Of a stretch of DNA of 64,000 nucleotides, positions 8,306 through 18,519 are shown in pieces (position 1 is the stretch's first letter; each line of letters begins with the position of its first letter). Position numbers and translations under genes: made by a program. Below the pieces are notes generated by a model that searched no databases, had not been told where the DNA came from, and saw only the letters and a program-made list of their open reading frames with translations. The DNA is from Haemonchus contortus (lineage: Eukaryota > Nematoda > Chromadorea > Rhabditida > Trichostrongylidae). Where the stretch lies: NCBI GenBank assembly GCA_000469685.2, contig LS997567.1:31743706-31807705 (forward strand), given 5' to 3'.

Positions 8306-10523
8306 CCATGTTGCTTTTATTTTTATTGAGTTCCTTACGTTCATAAGTATAAGCGTGTTGAATTAAGCGCATAAGTAAACAAATAAAGTTAGGAGAGGAG
8401 GAGGCAATTCAGTTAGAAATTAATGGAGGCTGTATTGTATTAGATCAAGTAAAAAGTCGAGCAGCTCTCAGCACTTAGTCGTTTAGCATCCAGTATGTGC
8501 TACTATACGCGTGTTTTGGGGTTGTAAGCTCCTGCTGCACTTCGTTAGTCTGTGTTGTTACTTTTAATTGGAGACGGAATAGACTGATAGTAATCAGTTC
8601 TTGAATTATTTCGTCTCGTACTTAGGTGCGAGCCAACACTAATAAGGACGATAGCTGATCGAGAGGCTGGTCGATTTGGACGAGTTGGTCGACGTAGAAA
8701 TTGTGTTGTATGGGTGGCAAGTGAAGCCCATGCGTCCCAATGGCAAAGTGTCTGCGAAGGGCTGCGCCAAACGACCGCCGTACAGTACAATATTGAACAA
8801 TCACCATTAGAAATTGCAAGACTCTGGTGCAAGTTTGAAAAATTGAGGCGCTAAAGATGTTCAGAAGTTAAGCACTTTTCCCTAGTAGAATAATCACAGG
8901 TTGATGATCGAAAAAAGTAGCCGTCACGCATTAGTAAAGTTTTATAGAAGCGAACGCCCGTGTATATGCAGTCGCTGGGCTAAAAGGATGTATTGATTGG
9001 ATAGGAGTTTTGCAAAACAACAATCGCAGTTTCGGGAGCCTACACAGCCTATCGTGTCGTACATGTTAGAGCTCTACGAAACCATCGCGGTGTTCATGAG
9101 AAGTCCTGAATTCATTTTGAGCCTCAATGAACTACATCAATAGAATCAGTAACTAACACATGATCATTATGCATCTATAATTTCATGTCACACGCGAAAA
9201 GCAAGAATCACGCTGGAACATAAAAATGCGGTGATTTAAGGCTCACGCTTTTCTAACGGTTTTTTACGCTTAACCGCACATTCCTCATGATTGTGTTGGT
9301 CCAAATGACACTATTGACGAAAAGATAACCAGATTCACCTGTGGTTTTGGCCCATGAAATCACAATCGCAGATGAGGATTTTCATAAGCATACTATGAAA
9401 TCGTGACCGCCAGTGTTGTCGGGTCTGAATACTACGATGTCAGTGGTAGCACGGTGGATTCAGCCGGTGCTAGTTTGAAGGGATAGGCTTTCAATAAAGA
9501 AGGTTGGCTGAGAAAGCCGCTTAAACGTGGCGTTGCTTCAGGCCACACAGCGAGTATGCGAAACACTCGCACACCCGTACACACACGTGAATCGATGCAC
9601 AGTTGGGCTCGATAGAAACCGACCAGTGGACGAGGCAGTGTTAGGCTACGAAAGAGGGAGAGAGTGAGTGAGCAAGCGAGTTAATGGGACACAGAGGAGT
9701 GTAGAGATGGACGAGAAGTGCATAGCGATGGTTGCGAAGACCATGGAGCCCACTTCTCTCCCACTCGTCGGCAAGGCCTTCCACAGCCAGATGATGTCGA
9801 CGACGCCGTGAAGACAGTGACGTATTGCGTAGCGATCGATCGGGAGAAAAATATGACTTGGCACCCGCACAAACTATGGGGCATCATGAAGGTGTCTTAG
9901 GAGCACCCCACATTTATGATTCAATAAAATCGAGAAGCAAAATGACGAATCGATATACGTGAACGAAATCATTCGAAAATTTGTGCCTACGAAAAGAGAT
10001 CATTCGTGGGATCGTGGAAGTACTGATGCACCCTATGGTAACCTGAATAAGCGCTGCGCTCTTCCTGCTCTTTATCCTAGTGTTCTTCTTCTTCTTAACG
10101 GATTAGACTGAAATGTGCAGGATGGGTGGCAGCAACTTTTCCGTTGTACATACACCAGTTTTGCCACGGACAGTAGCTCGTGCCTCACAGCAGAGCAGAC
10201 TTACGTAAACGAAATTCGATGTACAAAGTTTAAAAGATTCATCATAATATTTTCGGTGCTAGATCCAATCATATGTGTGAGCGATCTTTATGAAAGATTA
10301 TCATTTTTTCACAAATGCTTGCCTGTAGCCTAGTAGTCGAGCCAGTGATTGGATTCCCCACTATTGATTTCTTTGGGTCTTGCATGTTTGTGTGCTGCAT
10401 ATGAGTGCGTTCTTCGGAGATGCATTGCATTTTCTACATTTTCGGAAAGAATTATCACAGAAATCTACAATTCAAAAAATGATGGTACACGCAAATATTG
10501 AAATCCAAATCCAAAGAAACAGA
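8306..10523. other. No supported gene
   Basis: Several frames of 60-95 codons occur on both strands (for example 8545-8832 minus, 9646-9900 both strands), but they overlap each other and match no family I know. A short A+C tract with CACAC lies at about 9566-9590. I see no tRNA, terminal repeat or long hairpin. Confidence 0.45.
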
Positions 10524-10528
10524 CCATG
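10524..10528 (+). repeat. 5 bp target duplication, left (Bel/Pao element)
   Basis: CCATG directly before the left LTR is repeated directly after the right LTR at 16272-16276. Bel/Pao elements make 4-6 bp duplications. Confidence 0.85.
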
Positions 10529-10809
10529 TGTCTCGCTCTGCGCGACCCTTTGACCTTTGATAACCTTTTCCTGTAAGTGCCATTGTAAAACCACTGATAA
10601 CCATGAGAATATTCACTATCCATTGACCTTTTGAATGTTTGTTCCCCGTATCGGCTGTGTATAAATACCCGCCGCATTGCCGATATGGGGCGTTCTTGTG
10701 CTCTAATAAATCTGCACAAAAGCCATTGTTACAAAACACATCACCCACACAAAAGGGTACAGGCAAGCTAGCCTCTAACCAAGAAAGCTCTTGTCCCCAA
10801 ACCGGGACA
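10529..10809 (+). repeat. Left LTR (281 bp) of Bel/Pao element
   Basis: It starts TGTCTCGCTCTG and ends AACCGGGACA, giving the usual TG...CA borders. A TATA-like GTATAAATAC lies near 10658 and an AATAAA signal near 10706. Compared with the right LTR it has an extra 20 bp around 10683-10703; the right LTR seems to have lost it. Confidence 0.95.
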
Positions 10810-10814
10810 ATTTT

Positions 10815-10832
10815 TGGTGCATCGGCCGGGAA
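10815..10832 (+). promoter_or_regulatory. Primer binding site for tRNA-Gly
   Basis: TGGTGCATCGGCCGGGAA lies 5 bp after the left LTR. It is complementary to the 3' end, including CCA, of animal tRNA-Gly(GCC) over all 18 bases, from general knowledge of that tRNA. Confidence 0.82.
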
Positions 10833-11055
10833 CCAGCCGTATTTTCCATTTTCATCGGATAACACCGATTGAACTTGGAAATAAACCACCGTTCAAGGGC
10901 GAAGCCTTGAATAAGCCTGTTCCTCCAGCAAAATCCGCTGGAACTAGGAAATATTACTGTTCAAAGCAACAGTACCAACCAGTCTTTGGCAAAATCCGAA
11001 GACTAGGAACTAAATTGAAAATAAAAAAGGACGATAAACAAAGAAAAAGTCCGAA

Positions 11056-13293
11056 ATGTCGCTGATTTTCCACAAAAAGCCAATAGGATACAGCGCTAAA
11101 ACACTTAGTACTTTGCTAGACAAGTACAATTCAGATGCAGAGGAAATAACTTCTGCAGGCGATGACCGCACACAGTACGAAGAGTACTCTACCGCAGTAA
11201 ACCTGATAGCTGGCGGAATAAAAATAATAAAATCCAGCAGGGATTCCCTGCAATCTCTCGCCGATAAGTTAGAAAAAGAATTCGACGAAGCAAAAACCAG
11301 AGGTAATAAAAAAGACCTCATAAATGATATAGAAGACATTGATTCAGAGTGCAAATTCACGGAAAAAATAGCCCGTGCAAACGAAATGATCTACGTGTTG
11401 GAAGCACGACTAACAGAAAGCAGAAATAAACTGCAAAAACTTGCTCAAAAGCTGGGAATAAACCCGAAAAGGGGCGAAATAGCACAGCGCAATGGCGCTA
11501 AAGAGGACGAAACCAAAAATCAGTCTACAGAAGACTCCGAAATCGACGGGGACTTAGCCTGGCTGTCAGAGGACATGTCCGACAGGTTGGACAACGTACA
11601 ACTTGACACAGAGGACGCGATTTGTCGCACTCTAAAACCCAGCCAGTTAAAATTGCCGAGATTCTACGGCGACGAGGAGGACTTCCCAGAATACTGGGCA
11701 GTCTTCCGAACGCTAGTGCATGACAACAAAGTGTTAAGCACACTGGAGAAAATGCTGCTCTTGAAAGACAGCTTGAGAGGAAGGGCTGAAATAGCCGTTA
11801 AAGGTATACAGTTGGTTCCAAAAAACTACAACTGGATGATTGAAGCTCTTGAGAAAAAATATGGGAATAAACCCATAAACAGAGCAAAAATAGTACAAAA
11901 ACTAATTGACATGCGTCCAGCTGCCAACAACGCGGCTGCCTGCAACAATGTCTTCGACAAAATTAGAATGCTCATTAACCAAATGGTATCAGCAGGTCAA
12001 GACATACGCATTGCGCAAGATGCGCTATGGACAGAGAAGATTCTCGAAAAATTCCCATACAGCATCGTAAAGAACGTCCTGATAACTACCCAGAGCAAGG
12101 ACGAAGTCAAAATTGAAGACATAATGAGCGAGCTGGAAAAAGAGATAGAAGCGAAGAAATTCGTGGAATCAAGATTGCGCAACTTCTCAAAGCACGACCA
12201 CAACGGAGGAAGACAAAGATACTCCAGTGAGGAGCTCTATGAGGTCTCAAAGGCGTGCGTATTTTGCAAAAATACCAACCACACGTCAAGTTATTGTAGA
12301 ACTGTGGTAGGAATAAATGAAAGAAGAGACATCCTGAAAAAGGAGCAACTTTGTTGGAAGTGCTTTGCTGACAGCCACAGAAGCAGCGAATGCCCCAAGA
12401 AAAATTGCTCGCGCTGCAAACAAATGCACGATGTCAGCGTATTCTTCGCCACCGGTCCCGTACAAAAAGGAAACGGATCCAATGACTTCAATAGACCAAG
12501 TTCTGGATTCCAGCCAAGGAACAATATCGCACTAGAACCAAGAAACCCTCTTCAAATTAGAGGGGAAAGGCAGCCATGGAATGGTAATGATTCCAATGAT
12601 GCTCGAAATAACAGACCTTTCCAAGGTAGAGCAACAACTAATAATGCCTGCGTCAATTCTGACAATACAAATAATCAGGCTACTGAAGCTAAAGAACAAA
12701 TCGTGCTGATGACAGCCGAAGGTAGCGTGTGGAACTATAACACGGACCAATTCGAAAAAGTACGGTGCTTTTTCGATACGGGAGCTCAGAAGACGCTCAT
12801 CAGAGAACGAACGGCACAGGATCTGGCACTTCCCAGGCAATCACGAGAAATGTGCGCCGTGTCGGGAATAGGTGGACATATAGAAAGGTTTCAAAGTGAT
12901 GTTGTTATACTTAAAGTACTCACTGCCCACGGCATGGAAATTGACAGAAAAGACCAAACGAAACCGATAATTACAAGTGGATTTTCATCGGTAAACCTGT
13001 CAAAGGAGGACAAACACTTCCTCCAACGGAACGAACTCTGGTTATGCAACCCACGAGTTAAGGGAGAACATCAAACTCCCCAAATTCTTGTCGGACCAGA
13101 CTATTATTATCATTTGGTTCCTCCAGACAGTAAGCTAATACAATTGCCCTCTGTGTTGCACATTGCCAAAACAGTTTTCGGTCATGGCATCCATGGCCGT
13201 GGTATCATACCTACGCAATCAAATAGCAGCGGCATCCACGAACGCTGCAGATCCTTATCAAATGACTCAGAGAGCAAACAGCTCATACAATAA
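11056..13293 (+). CDS. Bel/Pao Gag-protease polyprotein
   Basis: This 745-codon frame encodes the particle protein and aspartic protease. An N-terminal coiled-coil-rich part (residues 1-140) precedes a DUF1759-type Gag core at about 196-345 (LPRFYGDEEDFPEYW, then LRGRAEIAVKG). Cys-rich knuckles follow: CVFCKNTNHTSSYC near residue 401, CWKCFADSHRSSEC near 433 and a CSRCKQMHD part. The protease motif FFDTGAQKTLI is near 572 (catalytic Asp in DTG). In intact relatives the frame continues into reverse transcriptase, but here it stops at 745 just after the protease region. The ATG at 11056 is the first in frame after the leader. Confidence 0.93.
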   Translation: MSLIFHKKPIGYSAKTLSTLLDKYNSDAEEITSAGDDRTQYEEYSTAVNLIAGGIKIIKSSRDSLQSLADKLEKEFDEAKTRGNKKDLINDIEDIDSECKFTEKIARANEMIYVLEARLTESRNKLQKLAQKLGINPKRGEIAQRNGAKEDETKNQSTEDSEIDGDLAWLSEDMSDRLDNVQLDTEDAICRTLKPSQLKLPRFYGDEEDFPEYWAVFRTLVHDNKVLSTLEKMLLLKDSLRGRAEIAVKGIQLVPKNYNWMIEALEKKYGNKPINRAKIVQKLIDMRPAANNAAACNNVFDKIRMLINQMVSAGQDIRIAQDALWTEKILEKFPYSIVKNVLITTQSKDEVKIEDIMSELEKEIEAKKFVESRLRNFSKHDHNGGRQRYSSEELYEVSKACVFCKNTNHTSSYCRTVVGINERRDILKKEQLCWKCFADSHRSSECPKKNCSRCKQMHDVSVFFATGPVQKGNGSNDFNRPSSGFQPRNNIALEPRNPLQIRGERQPWNGNDSNDARNNRPFQGRATTNNACVNSDNTNNQATEAKEQIVLMTAEGSVWNYNTDQFEKVRCFFDTGAQKTLIRERTAQDLALPRQSREMCAVSGIGGHIERFQSDVVILKVLTAHGMEIDRKDQTKPIITSGFSSVNLSKEDKHFLQRNELWLCNPRVKGEHQTPQILVGPDYYYHLVPPDSKLIQLPSVLHIAKTVFGHGIHGRGIIPTQSNSSGIHERCRSLSNDSESKQLIQ

Positions 13294-13296
13294 CTA

Positions 13297-13677
13297 ACCG
13301 CTATTAGCGAACCTGCAGAAACAGGAACACTCAACAAATTGGTTGAGTTGCAAGTTCGGAGAACCTCTCCCGATGAAATGCCTAATCATATCATGCTGCA
13401 TTGGCCTCTAAATAAACTATATCCTCTCGAAATTCGTTCCGGTAACGAAGCAATAGAGGATAGTTTAGCAGAAAAAAGATCAGTACAGTCCCGGCCAAAA
13501 GAAGGGGCTAACATCGAGCGAACGCCTAGCGTAACAGAACCGCCGCATTCGCTGCAAACGCCGCATAAAAACCAAGAGAGGGAGTCAAAGACTCCACCGT
13601 ACGAGGTCATACGAATGTGTGAAAGACAGCCTAATAGGCTATTCCAACGAGCATTAACTGTTCAATATGGATACTAA
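13297..13677 (+). pseudogene. Remnant of Bel/Pao Pol C-terminus (DUF5641-like)
   Basis: Directly after the gag-protease stop an open frame carries HIMLHWPLNKLYPLEIRS, which resembles the conserved end of Bel/Pao polyproteins where the integrase region runs into DUF5641. A polar Pro-rich tail follows. The RT, RNase H and integrase parts that should precede it (over 2 kb in intact elements) are absent, so this is what remains downstream of an internal deletion. Confidence 0.65.
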
Positions 13678-14150
13678 TCACTATCCTGTTATGTGCTATA
13701 AGTACAGGATCGGCTAACGATAGCCTCATGTGTGCAGATGGGTCGGCAATCGTCGACATCCAAAACGCAAGCTTTGAATTGTGCTTCAACCAAGAATGCA
13801 GAACGTTTATAAATTTGTCGAAAAAGCTAGTACTCAGAATACCGGCTTTTCCTCTGCACAAACTCGCAACCGTAACAGCACGAGTTTTGCGGAACAATTA
13901 CACGGAAACTGTAGAGTGCCCTCCTATCGCATTGTGCGAAAACGCTAGCCAAATGATGACAAGCTCGTTGATAGGCAACCCACACTGCTGGCCTATGGGA
14001 GCCATAGCTTCTATCGCGATAATACTGTACGCTTTAGGAGTCATCATACTGATAAGCGTGAAAACAGTAAATCATGTTGTTATTAGAAGGGGTTCCACAA
14101 CTCCAGCTCAAGAAATTGTGGTCATGAACACATTCAATGCGAGACCCTGA
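13670..14150 (+). CDS. Envelope-like glycoprotein, N-terminal frame
   Basis: The open frame carries a hydrophobic leader just before the first ATG of the frame (at 13728), which resembles a signal peptide, so the true start is probably supplied by splicing. A Cys-rich outer part with several N-x-S/T sites and one strong membrane segment (AIASIAIILYALGVIILISV, about 14008-14070) follow. It fits the first glycoprotein part of an envelope precursor. It ends at 14150 and overlaps the next frame by about 65 bp in the -1 direction. I do not recognise it by sequence; the call rests on position and topology. Confidence 0.6.
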
Positions 14151-14164
14151 ATGTTTCCACAACA

Positions 14165-15727
14165 GTGACAACAATGCTAGTAATACTAGCTATGCTAAAC
14201 AGGTCACAAGCCTGCCAACACGGGCACATGAGACATTCAGTAAACATGGTTTGCAATAACCAAGGAAACTGTTCCTACGAATATAATGAAGAGGTGCTAT
14301 TCAATCACATCCAATCGGAACTTTGCATCAGTGATAGATATGGGAACAAGACATTTGGAAAGATAAAAATTCGGCAAAAACCCCTAAAGCTTGTATGCTC
14401 CAAAGTGCTGCAGTTCTTTACAAGAGAAACCAGGCACGAAATATTTTACACAACAAGGTATGCAGAAGCAGGATCGTGCACAGAGAACCGATGCAACACC
14501 TTAAAACCTCATGAGAACATAGAGGAGTTACAAGCAGCTGGTCAATATCCAGGATATTCCGCGTGCGAACATACATGCGGTGGACCATTATGCGGATGTT
14601 TTCTTCCGCTTGAGCCATCTTCCTTTATAAGGGTGGTACAAATACCCACCTCGGGATCTGTGTTTGAAATCGTGAATTGCGTAGAGTGGGTTCCAATAGT
14701 TGAATTCGAGGTAGAATGCAAAGTTCATAAACCAGAACAGAACAGGAAATTTACTCTGATTCCAAACATCACTCAATCATACGATGAAATTTCACTCACG
14801 GCGATTTCAATACAAAAGCCTAGCTCACCGCTTTTCGACCAAAGATTCGCCATCTCAGAGAAAGGAGCGTTTATAGCTCCCAACAACTTTGAGCTACCTG
14901 TACAATGCCCAATGGCAAACATGGCAACGAAAAGCTTCGTTAACTGCAGCAATCAAATGATGTGCACCTGCAAAAGCTACAAAATACCACATACATGCCA
15001 TTGCCCGAAACACTCAGTAAAGGACATTCGAGCAGAAGTGGAAAACAAACTGCCTATAACTACGCCATCAGTAGAGTTTGGCTTTGAAAATAAGCAGATA
15101 AACGCGCGCTCAACAAAGAGCGAAATTACTCTCGCTATCAGATCAAGCCTACTAATCAATGGCGCAGAGTTCATAGTTGAACAAAAATGTTCCGTGGAAT
15201 TAAGCACCGTGACCGGATGCTATAACTGCCACGAAGGAGCAGAAGTCACTGTATCCTGCACAACAGCACTAGAATCTGTCGTGACCATCCAATGCAAGAA
15301 TTTAGCATTCGCTGCAAACTGCGATCCTTTCAACAAAACCACTAGAATCGCACTCGGACTGAACCAATCTCTTATCGCGCAAAAATGCTTCGCAATATGC
15401 GACAAAAAAGAGATACCATTGGAATTAAATGGTAGGCTCTACTACCATGTGCGATATTTCCCTCCCACCATGCTTGATGAGGGCAACATTAAGGCCACCA
15501 CATGGCCCTCATTCGATGACTTCCACTTCCCTGACTTGGAACCAATCGCACGCATTGTCATAGAGAATTGGAAGATAACAGTGACAGCATTAGCTGTGAT
15601 TACAGGGGCACTAGGAATCACCTACATGCTCGGCCCACTTGTTATAATAACAGTATTGAAAGTTGTTCACGCTACAAGTATAGTGGTAGTGAATATAGCC
15701 AATAATACAAAGAATAGAATCGCCTAG
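14165..15727 (+). CDS. Envelope-like glycoprotein, phlebovirus Gc-type fusion protein
   Basis: This 520-codon frame looks like the class II fusion glycoprotein (Phlebovirus_G2-like) known from envelope-bearing nematode Bel/Pao elements. It has a hydrophobic start, a dense Cys pattern including CEHTCGGPLCGCF near residues 133-145 (the typical fusion-loop neighbourhood), several N-glycosylation sites, a second Cys-rich part (CNYCHEG-like, residues 350-410) and a membrane segment near residues 472-510 with a short tail. The family mediates membrane fusion in viruses; whether it works here is unknown. The open frame begins upstream of the first ATG and overlaps the preceding frame, so a frameshift or splicing would be needed to make one precursor. 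Confidence 0.72.
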   Translation: MTTMLVILAMLNRSQACQHGHMRHSVNMVCNNQGNCSYEYNEEVLFNHIQSELCISDRYGNKTFGKIKIRQKPLKLVCSKVLQFFTRETRHEIFYTTRYAEAGSCTENRCNTLKPHENIEELQAAGQYPGYSACEHTCGGPLCGCFLPLEPSSFIRVVQIPTSGSVFEIVNCVEWVPIVEFEVECKVHKPEQNRKFTLIPNITQSYDEISLTAISIQKPSSPLFDQRFAISEKGAFIAPNNFELPVQCPMANMATKSFVNCSNQMMCTCKSYKIPHTCHCPKHSVKDIRAEVENKLPITTPSVEFGFENKQINARSTKSEITLAIRSSLLINGAEFIVEQKCSVELSTVTGCYNCHEGAEVTVSCTTALESVVTIQCKNLAFAANCDPFNKTTRIALGLNQSLIAQKCFAICDKKEIPLELNGRLYYHVRYFPPTMLDEGNIKATTWPSFDDFHFPDLEPIARIVIENWKITVTALAVITGALGITYMLGPLVIITVLKVVHATSIVVVNIANNTKNRIA

Positions 15728-16010
15728 TGGTCGCAGAGAATGCAGTAACTAGCAAATTCTCCGCTGCTCCGGTACCAACCGGAGTATTGCGCCACTGACC
15801 CCACCGAAACACTATTCTCAACTTTTTACTGCCTACCTTATTCCCTACATATCGATGGGCACGGACCGTACACGAAACACCGCCACTCAACGACAATCCA
15901 CATCAAGCGATGGAATCTGAGCTCTACTGAAGCTCATTCTACTTCACTGTGATTGTCACATGATTGTTTTTTTAAGGCGTAGACTTCATATGTGAAGGGG
16001 GCGCGCGGAG
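15728..16010 (+). other. 3' untranslated region of the Bel/Pao element, with polypurine tract
   Basis: There is no open frame of note. GAAGGGGGCGCGCGGAG lies directly before the right LTR and is the likely polypurine tract priming plus-strand synthesis, though it contains two C residues. Confidence 0.65.
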
Positions 16011-16271
16011 TGTCTCGCTCTGCGCGACCCTTTGACCTTTGATAACCTTTTCCTGTAAGTGCCATTGTAAAACCACTGATAACCATGAGAATATTCACTA
16101 TCCATTGACCTTTTAAATGTTTGTTCCCCGTATCGGCTGGGTATAAATCCCCATCGCATTGCCGATAATAAATCTGCACAAAAGCCATTGTTACAAAACA
16201 CATCACCCACACAAAAGGGTACAGGCAAGCCAGCCTCTAACCAAAAAAGCTCTTGTCCCCAAACCGGGACA
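16011..16271 (+). repeat. Right LTR (261 bp) of Bel/Pao element
   Basis: It matches the left LTR end to end, apart from a 20 bp deletion after TTGCCGATA and a few substitutions near the TATA box. It carries GTATAAAT and AATAAA. Confidence 0.95.
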
Positions 16272-16276
16272 CCATG
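16272..16276 (+). repeat. 5 bp target duplication, right (Bel/Pao element)
   Basis: CCATG, identical to 10524-10528. Confidence 0.85.
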
Positions 16277-16560
16277 AAAGAATGGCTGCATTGCTCAATC
16301 GATAGAGATCAGGGCGAATGGTTAAACTTCTTAGCTAGCCATGATTACGGATCTGTGAAAGTCTGAACCTTCAGTAGTGCACAATAAACAACGCCAAATT
16401 GACTAACATAAGGAGCTTTGATCACCTTACCAGGTAAGTTGCATGGAACAACAGAAGCCTGAGAAAACTACGAACTTTTTTTATTGAGCCTCTTTGGTCT
16501 ATTCCGTTGGCATTTAAAGAGTGCGTTTGCACTGCAATGATATATCCGCGCATTACCTAA
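16277..16560. other. No gene seen
   Basis: Short spacer between the Bel/Pao element and the TTAA-type MITE. No repeat or frame recognised. Confidence 0.5.
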
Positions 16561-17188
16561 CCCATTGACGACCATGCAGTCCACATTTGGGCTGCACCTT
16601 TTCGGCCATGTGGGACCGTGCAGTCCACATGTGGACTGCAGTTGTATTTTTTGTTTTATTCATCTACATTTCCTTTTTTTTACAATTTCTTTTCTCAAAA
16701 CATTACATCAGCCCTAAATGAAACTAAATACAGCGTGGTGCTAGGAACTTTTCTAGTTTTGCAATTGTAAAGGTGTTTTTTCGAAGTAGTACATTATCTT
16801 GGTGAATTGTTCGTTCGTTAAACAACTACAAAAAATGAGATATTTCTAGAAGACGGCCGTCATTAGCATTTTCGCTGTTATCGACCAAACGCAAAGCTTC
16901 CAACGCAACGCAAATAAAAGTTCTCCGAAACGATTTCTGGTAATGATTGAACTCATAATTGAATGAACACTAGAAAGAGTGCCGTTTCTATAATAAAGAT
17001 CAATAATCACTCGATGTGGGCACTCTTATCAAACCCATTTGAAGGAGCATTCCTAAAAACTTATAATCTTCTCTTATGAACTTCAAAAAATGGTCTTGAA
17101 GTCCACAGGTGGGCTGCAGTAGCGGGTAGACAAAAAGCGCGCGGTCCCTCGCGGCGTTTTCCCGCAAAACGTCGTGGTCGTCAATGGG
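16561..17188. mobile_element. piggyBac-like MITE (TTAA target)
   Basis: This 628 bp element has inverted ends CCCATTGACGACCA and TGGTCGTCAATGGG. The right end is followed by TTAA and the left end is preceded by CTAA (one change). CCC...GGG ends at TTAA sites are typical of piggyBac-type elements. An internal motif, CAGTCCACATGTGGACTGCA, is a near-perfect palindrome (16620-16641), and related AGTCCACA motifs recur at 16576 and 17101. There is no transposase. Confidence 0.75.
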
Positions 17189-17263
17189 TTAATAAAGTGA
17201 CCGCCACGTTAGCTGTGCAGATGAAAGTGTGGGGACGGAGCTCAGGTGCGTCCGAAGATGCGC

Positions 17264-17455
17264 GCGGTAAATTGCGCGGCGAAGTGCATGGTGATCCGAA
17301 CGACTCTGGCGCCTATCATTGGGGCCCAAATTCGAAGCAGAGTAGATTAGTAGTAACAGCTGGCCTTACTAATCTACTATACTTCAAATTTGGGCCCAAT
17401 GATAGGCGCCAAAGTCGTTTGAATCCCCACGCACTTCGCTGCGCAATTCGGACGC
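17264..17455. mobile_element. Palindromic hairpin element
   Basis: Arms of about 85-90 bp face each other around 17360. Left GGCGCCTATCATTGGGGCCC and right GGGCCCAATGATAGGCGCC are complementary; AATTGCGCGGCGAAGTGC and GCACTTCGCTGCGCAATT extend the arms outwards. It could fold into one long stem, as in palindromic MITEs. Target duplication was not identified. Confidence 0.75.
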
Positions 17456-17678
17456 TATGTACCCATACACATGAAAGTGTGCAGGTAGTAGATCAAGTTA
17501 TATAACGTAACTTGATGTATCAGAAATCAGTTGCGTGGACACCCTCTTACTGTTGCTGTGTTCAGATTGAGCTGTTATAAAATGGTGGGCCGAAACGCTG
17601 ACATGTTCAGCCGGTTCAATGGCGCAGAGGGAGTGCTAGCGTCCCATGCTTGCACCGACTTGGGATTAGTATCCTACT

Positions 17679-17699
17679 TATGTTATGTTATGTTATGTT
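17679..17699 (+). repeat. TGTTA pentamer tandem repeat
   Basis: Four short units (TTATGTTATGTTATGTT). Confidence 0.7.
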
Positions 17700-17857
17700 T
17701 ATTACGTTGCTAAGGCAAACGCAAGAAAAGCCAGAAAATTACCATAAGCAGCAACAAGAAAACGAAACACAAACACAAACATTCGTAAGTAGCAACAAAT
17801 AAGTTCAATCAAACCTATGCACCCAGAAAGAACAGAACGGTTAAATTCAAAAAACTA

Positions 17858-18355
17858 GGAGATTGAGGCTTTGGACAATGCTGCAGCTACGTATCGTTTG
17901 AACACCTTTGAGAAACCTGGGATCACGAAACTTCTAGTCACCTTGTTGAATAAACTTCCAGCACGAAACGGAGAGCTCTTAGCTCTGACGTTTGTTCTGG
18001 GCCTCGCGAGGAATATTTTGATTGGACCTCCTCTAGTTCGAGAATGCACTGCCTTATAAATTTCAAATGGGCCAAACTCATTGCATTGATACAGGAGCTT
18101 ATAAACCATACATACGTCAAATACTTTACGCCGTGATTCAAGAGTGGATAGATTGAAATACTCATTCCGAATGGCGGCCTTAGGAATCCTAGAAAAGAGA
18201 AAACTTCCAGTTCGGAGTAGAATTACTATAAAGCGTACTATACTTACTATAAAGCGCTTCGTCTGTCCTCTGTCGTTATATATGTCTGTCACGAAATTTA
18301 TTAGCTCTTTTAGATCTGCCTGGATAGACCTGGTCAAGCGTGTGATGGGTGGGGC
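17858..18355 (-). pseudogene. C-terminal tail of a CR1/Jockey-like LINE ORF2
   Basis: The minus-strand frame of 166 codons has the layout seen at the end of CR1/Jockey-type LINE polyproteins after the reverse transcriptase: LSTLESRRKVFDVCMVYKLL, then a basic loop with RTRGGPIKIFLARPRTN, then FRAGSLFNKV. This region has no enzyme activity of its own. No RT motif is found upstream, so it is a truncated copy. Subfamily assignment is by general pattern only. Confidence 0.6.
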
Positions 18356-18519
18356 CATGTCCCGAGAAGTATACAGCTCACATCAACTTGGCGGAGCCCT
18401 GCCCACAGCGGACGTGGCGTGCATCGAAATGAGCTGTACTGAGGACCATGGTTTCAAATTCAGTCACAGGACGGCTTCAAAACTGGTGTGAAAAGGAGGC
18501 TAGAGGTGTGCGTTGGTAA

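Larger units (their letters stand above)
10529..16271 (+). mobile_element. Bel/Pao LTR retrotransposon, polymerase-deleted, with envelope-like gene
   Basis: This 5.74 kb element has LTRs, a tRNA-Gly primer site, a Bel/Pao gag-protease frame, a remnant of the C-terminal domain of Pol, two overlapping envelope-like frames and a purine-rich tract before the right LTR. Reverse transcriptase, RNase H and integrase are missing: the frame passes from protease into C-terminal Pol sequence near 13294. The element therefore cannot copy itself and would need another element's enzymes. The clean gag and envelope frames suggest a fairly recent insertion or a deletion derivative that still moves. Confidence 0.93.
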
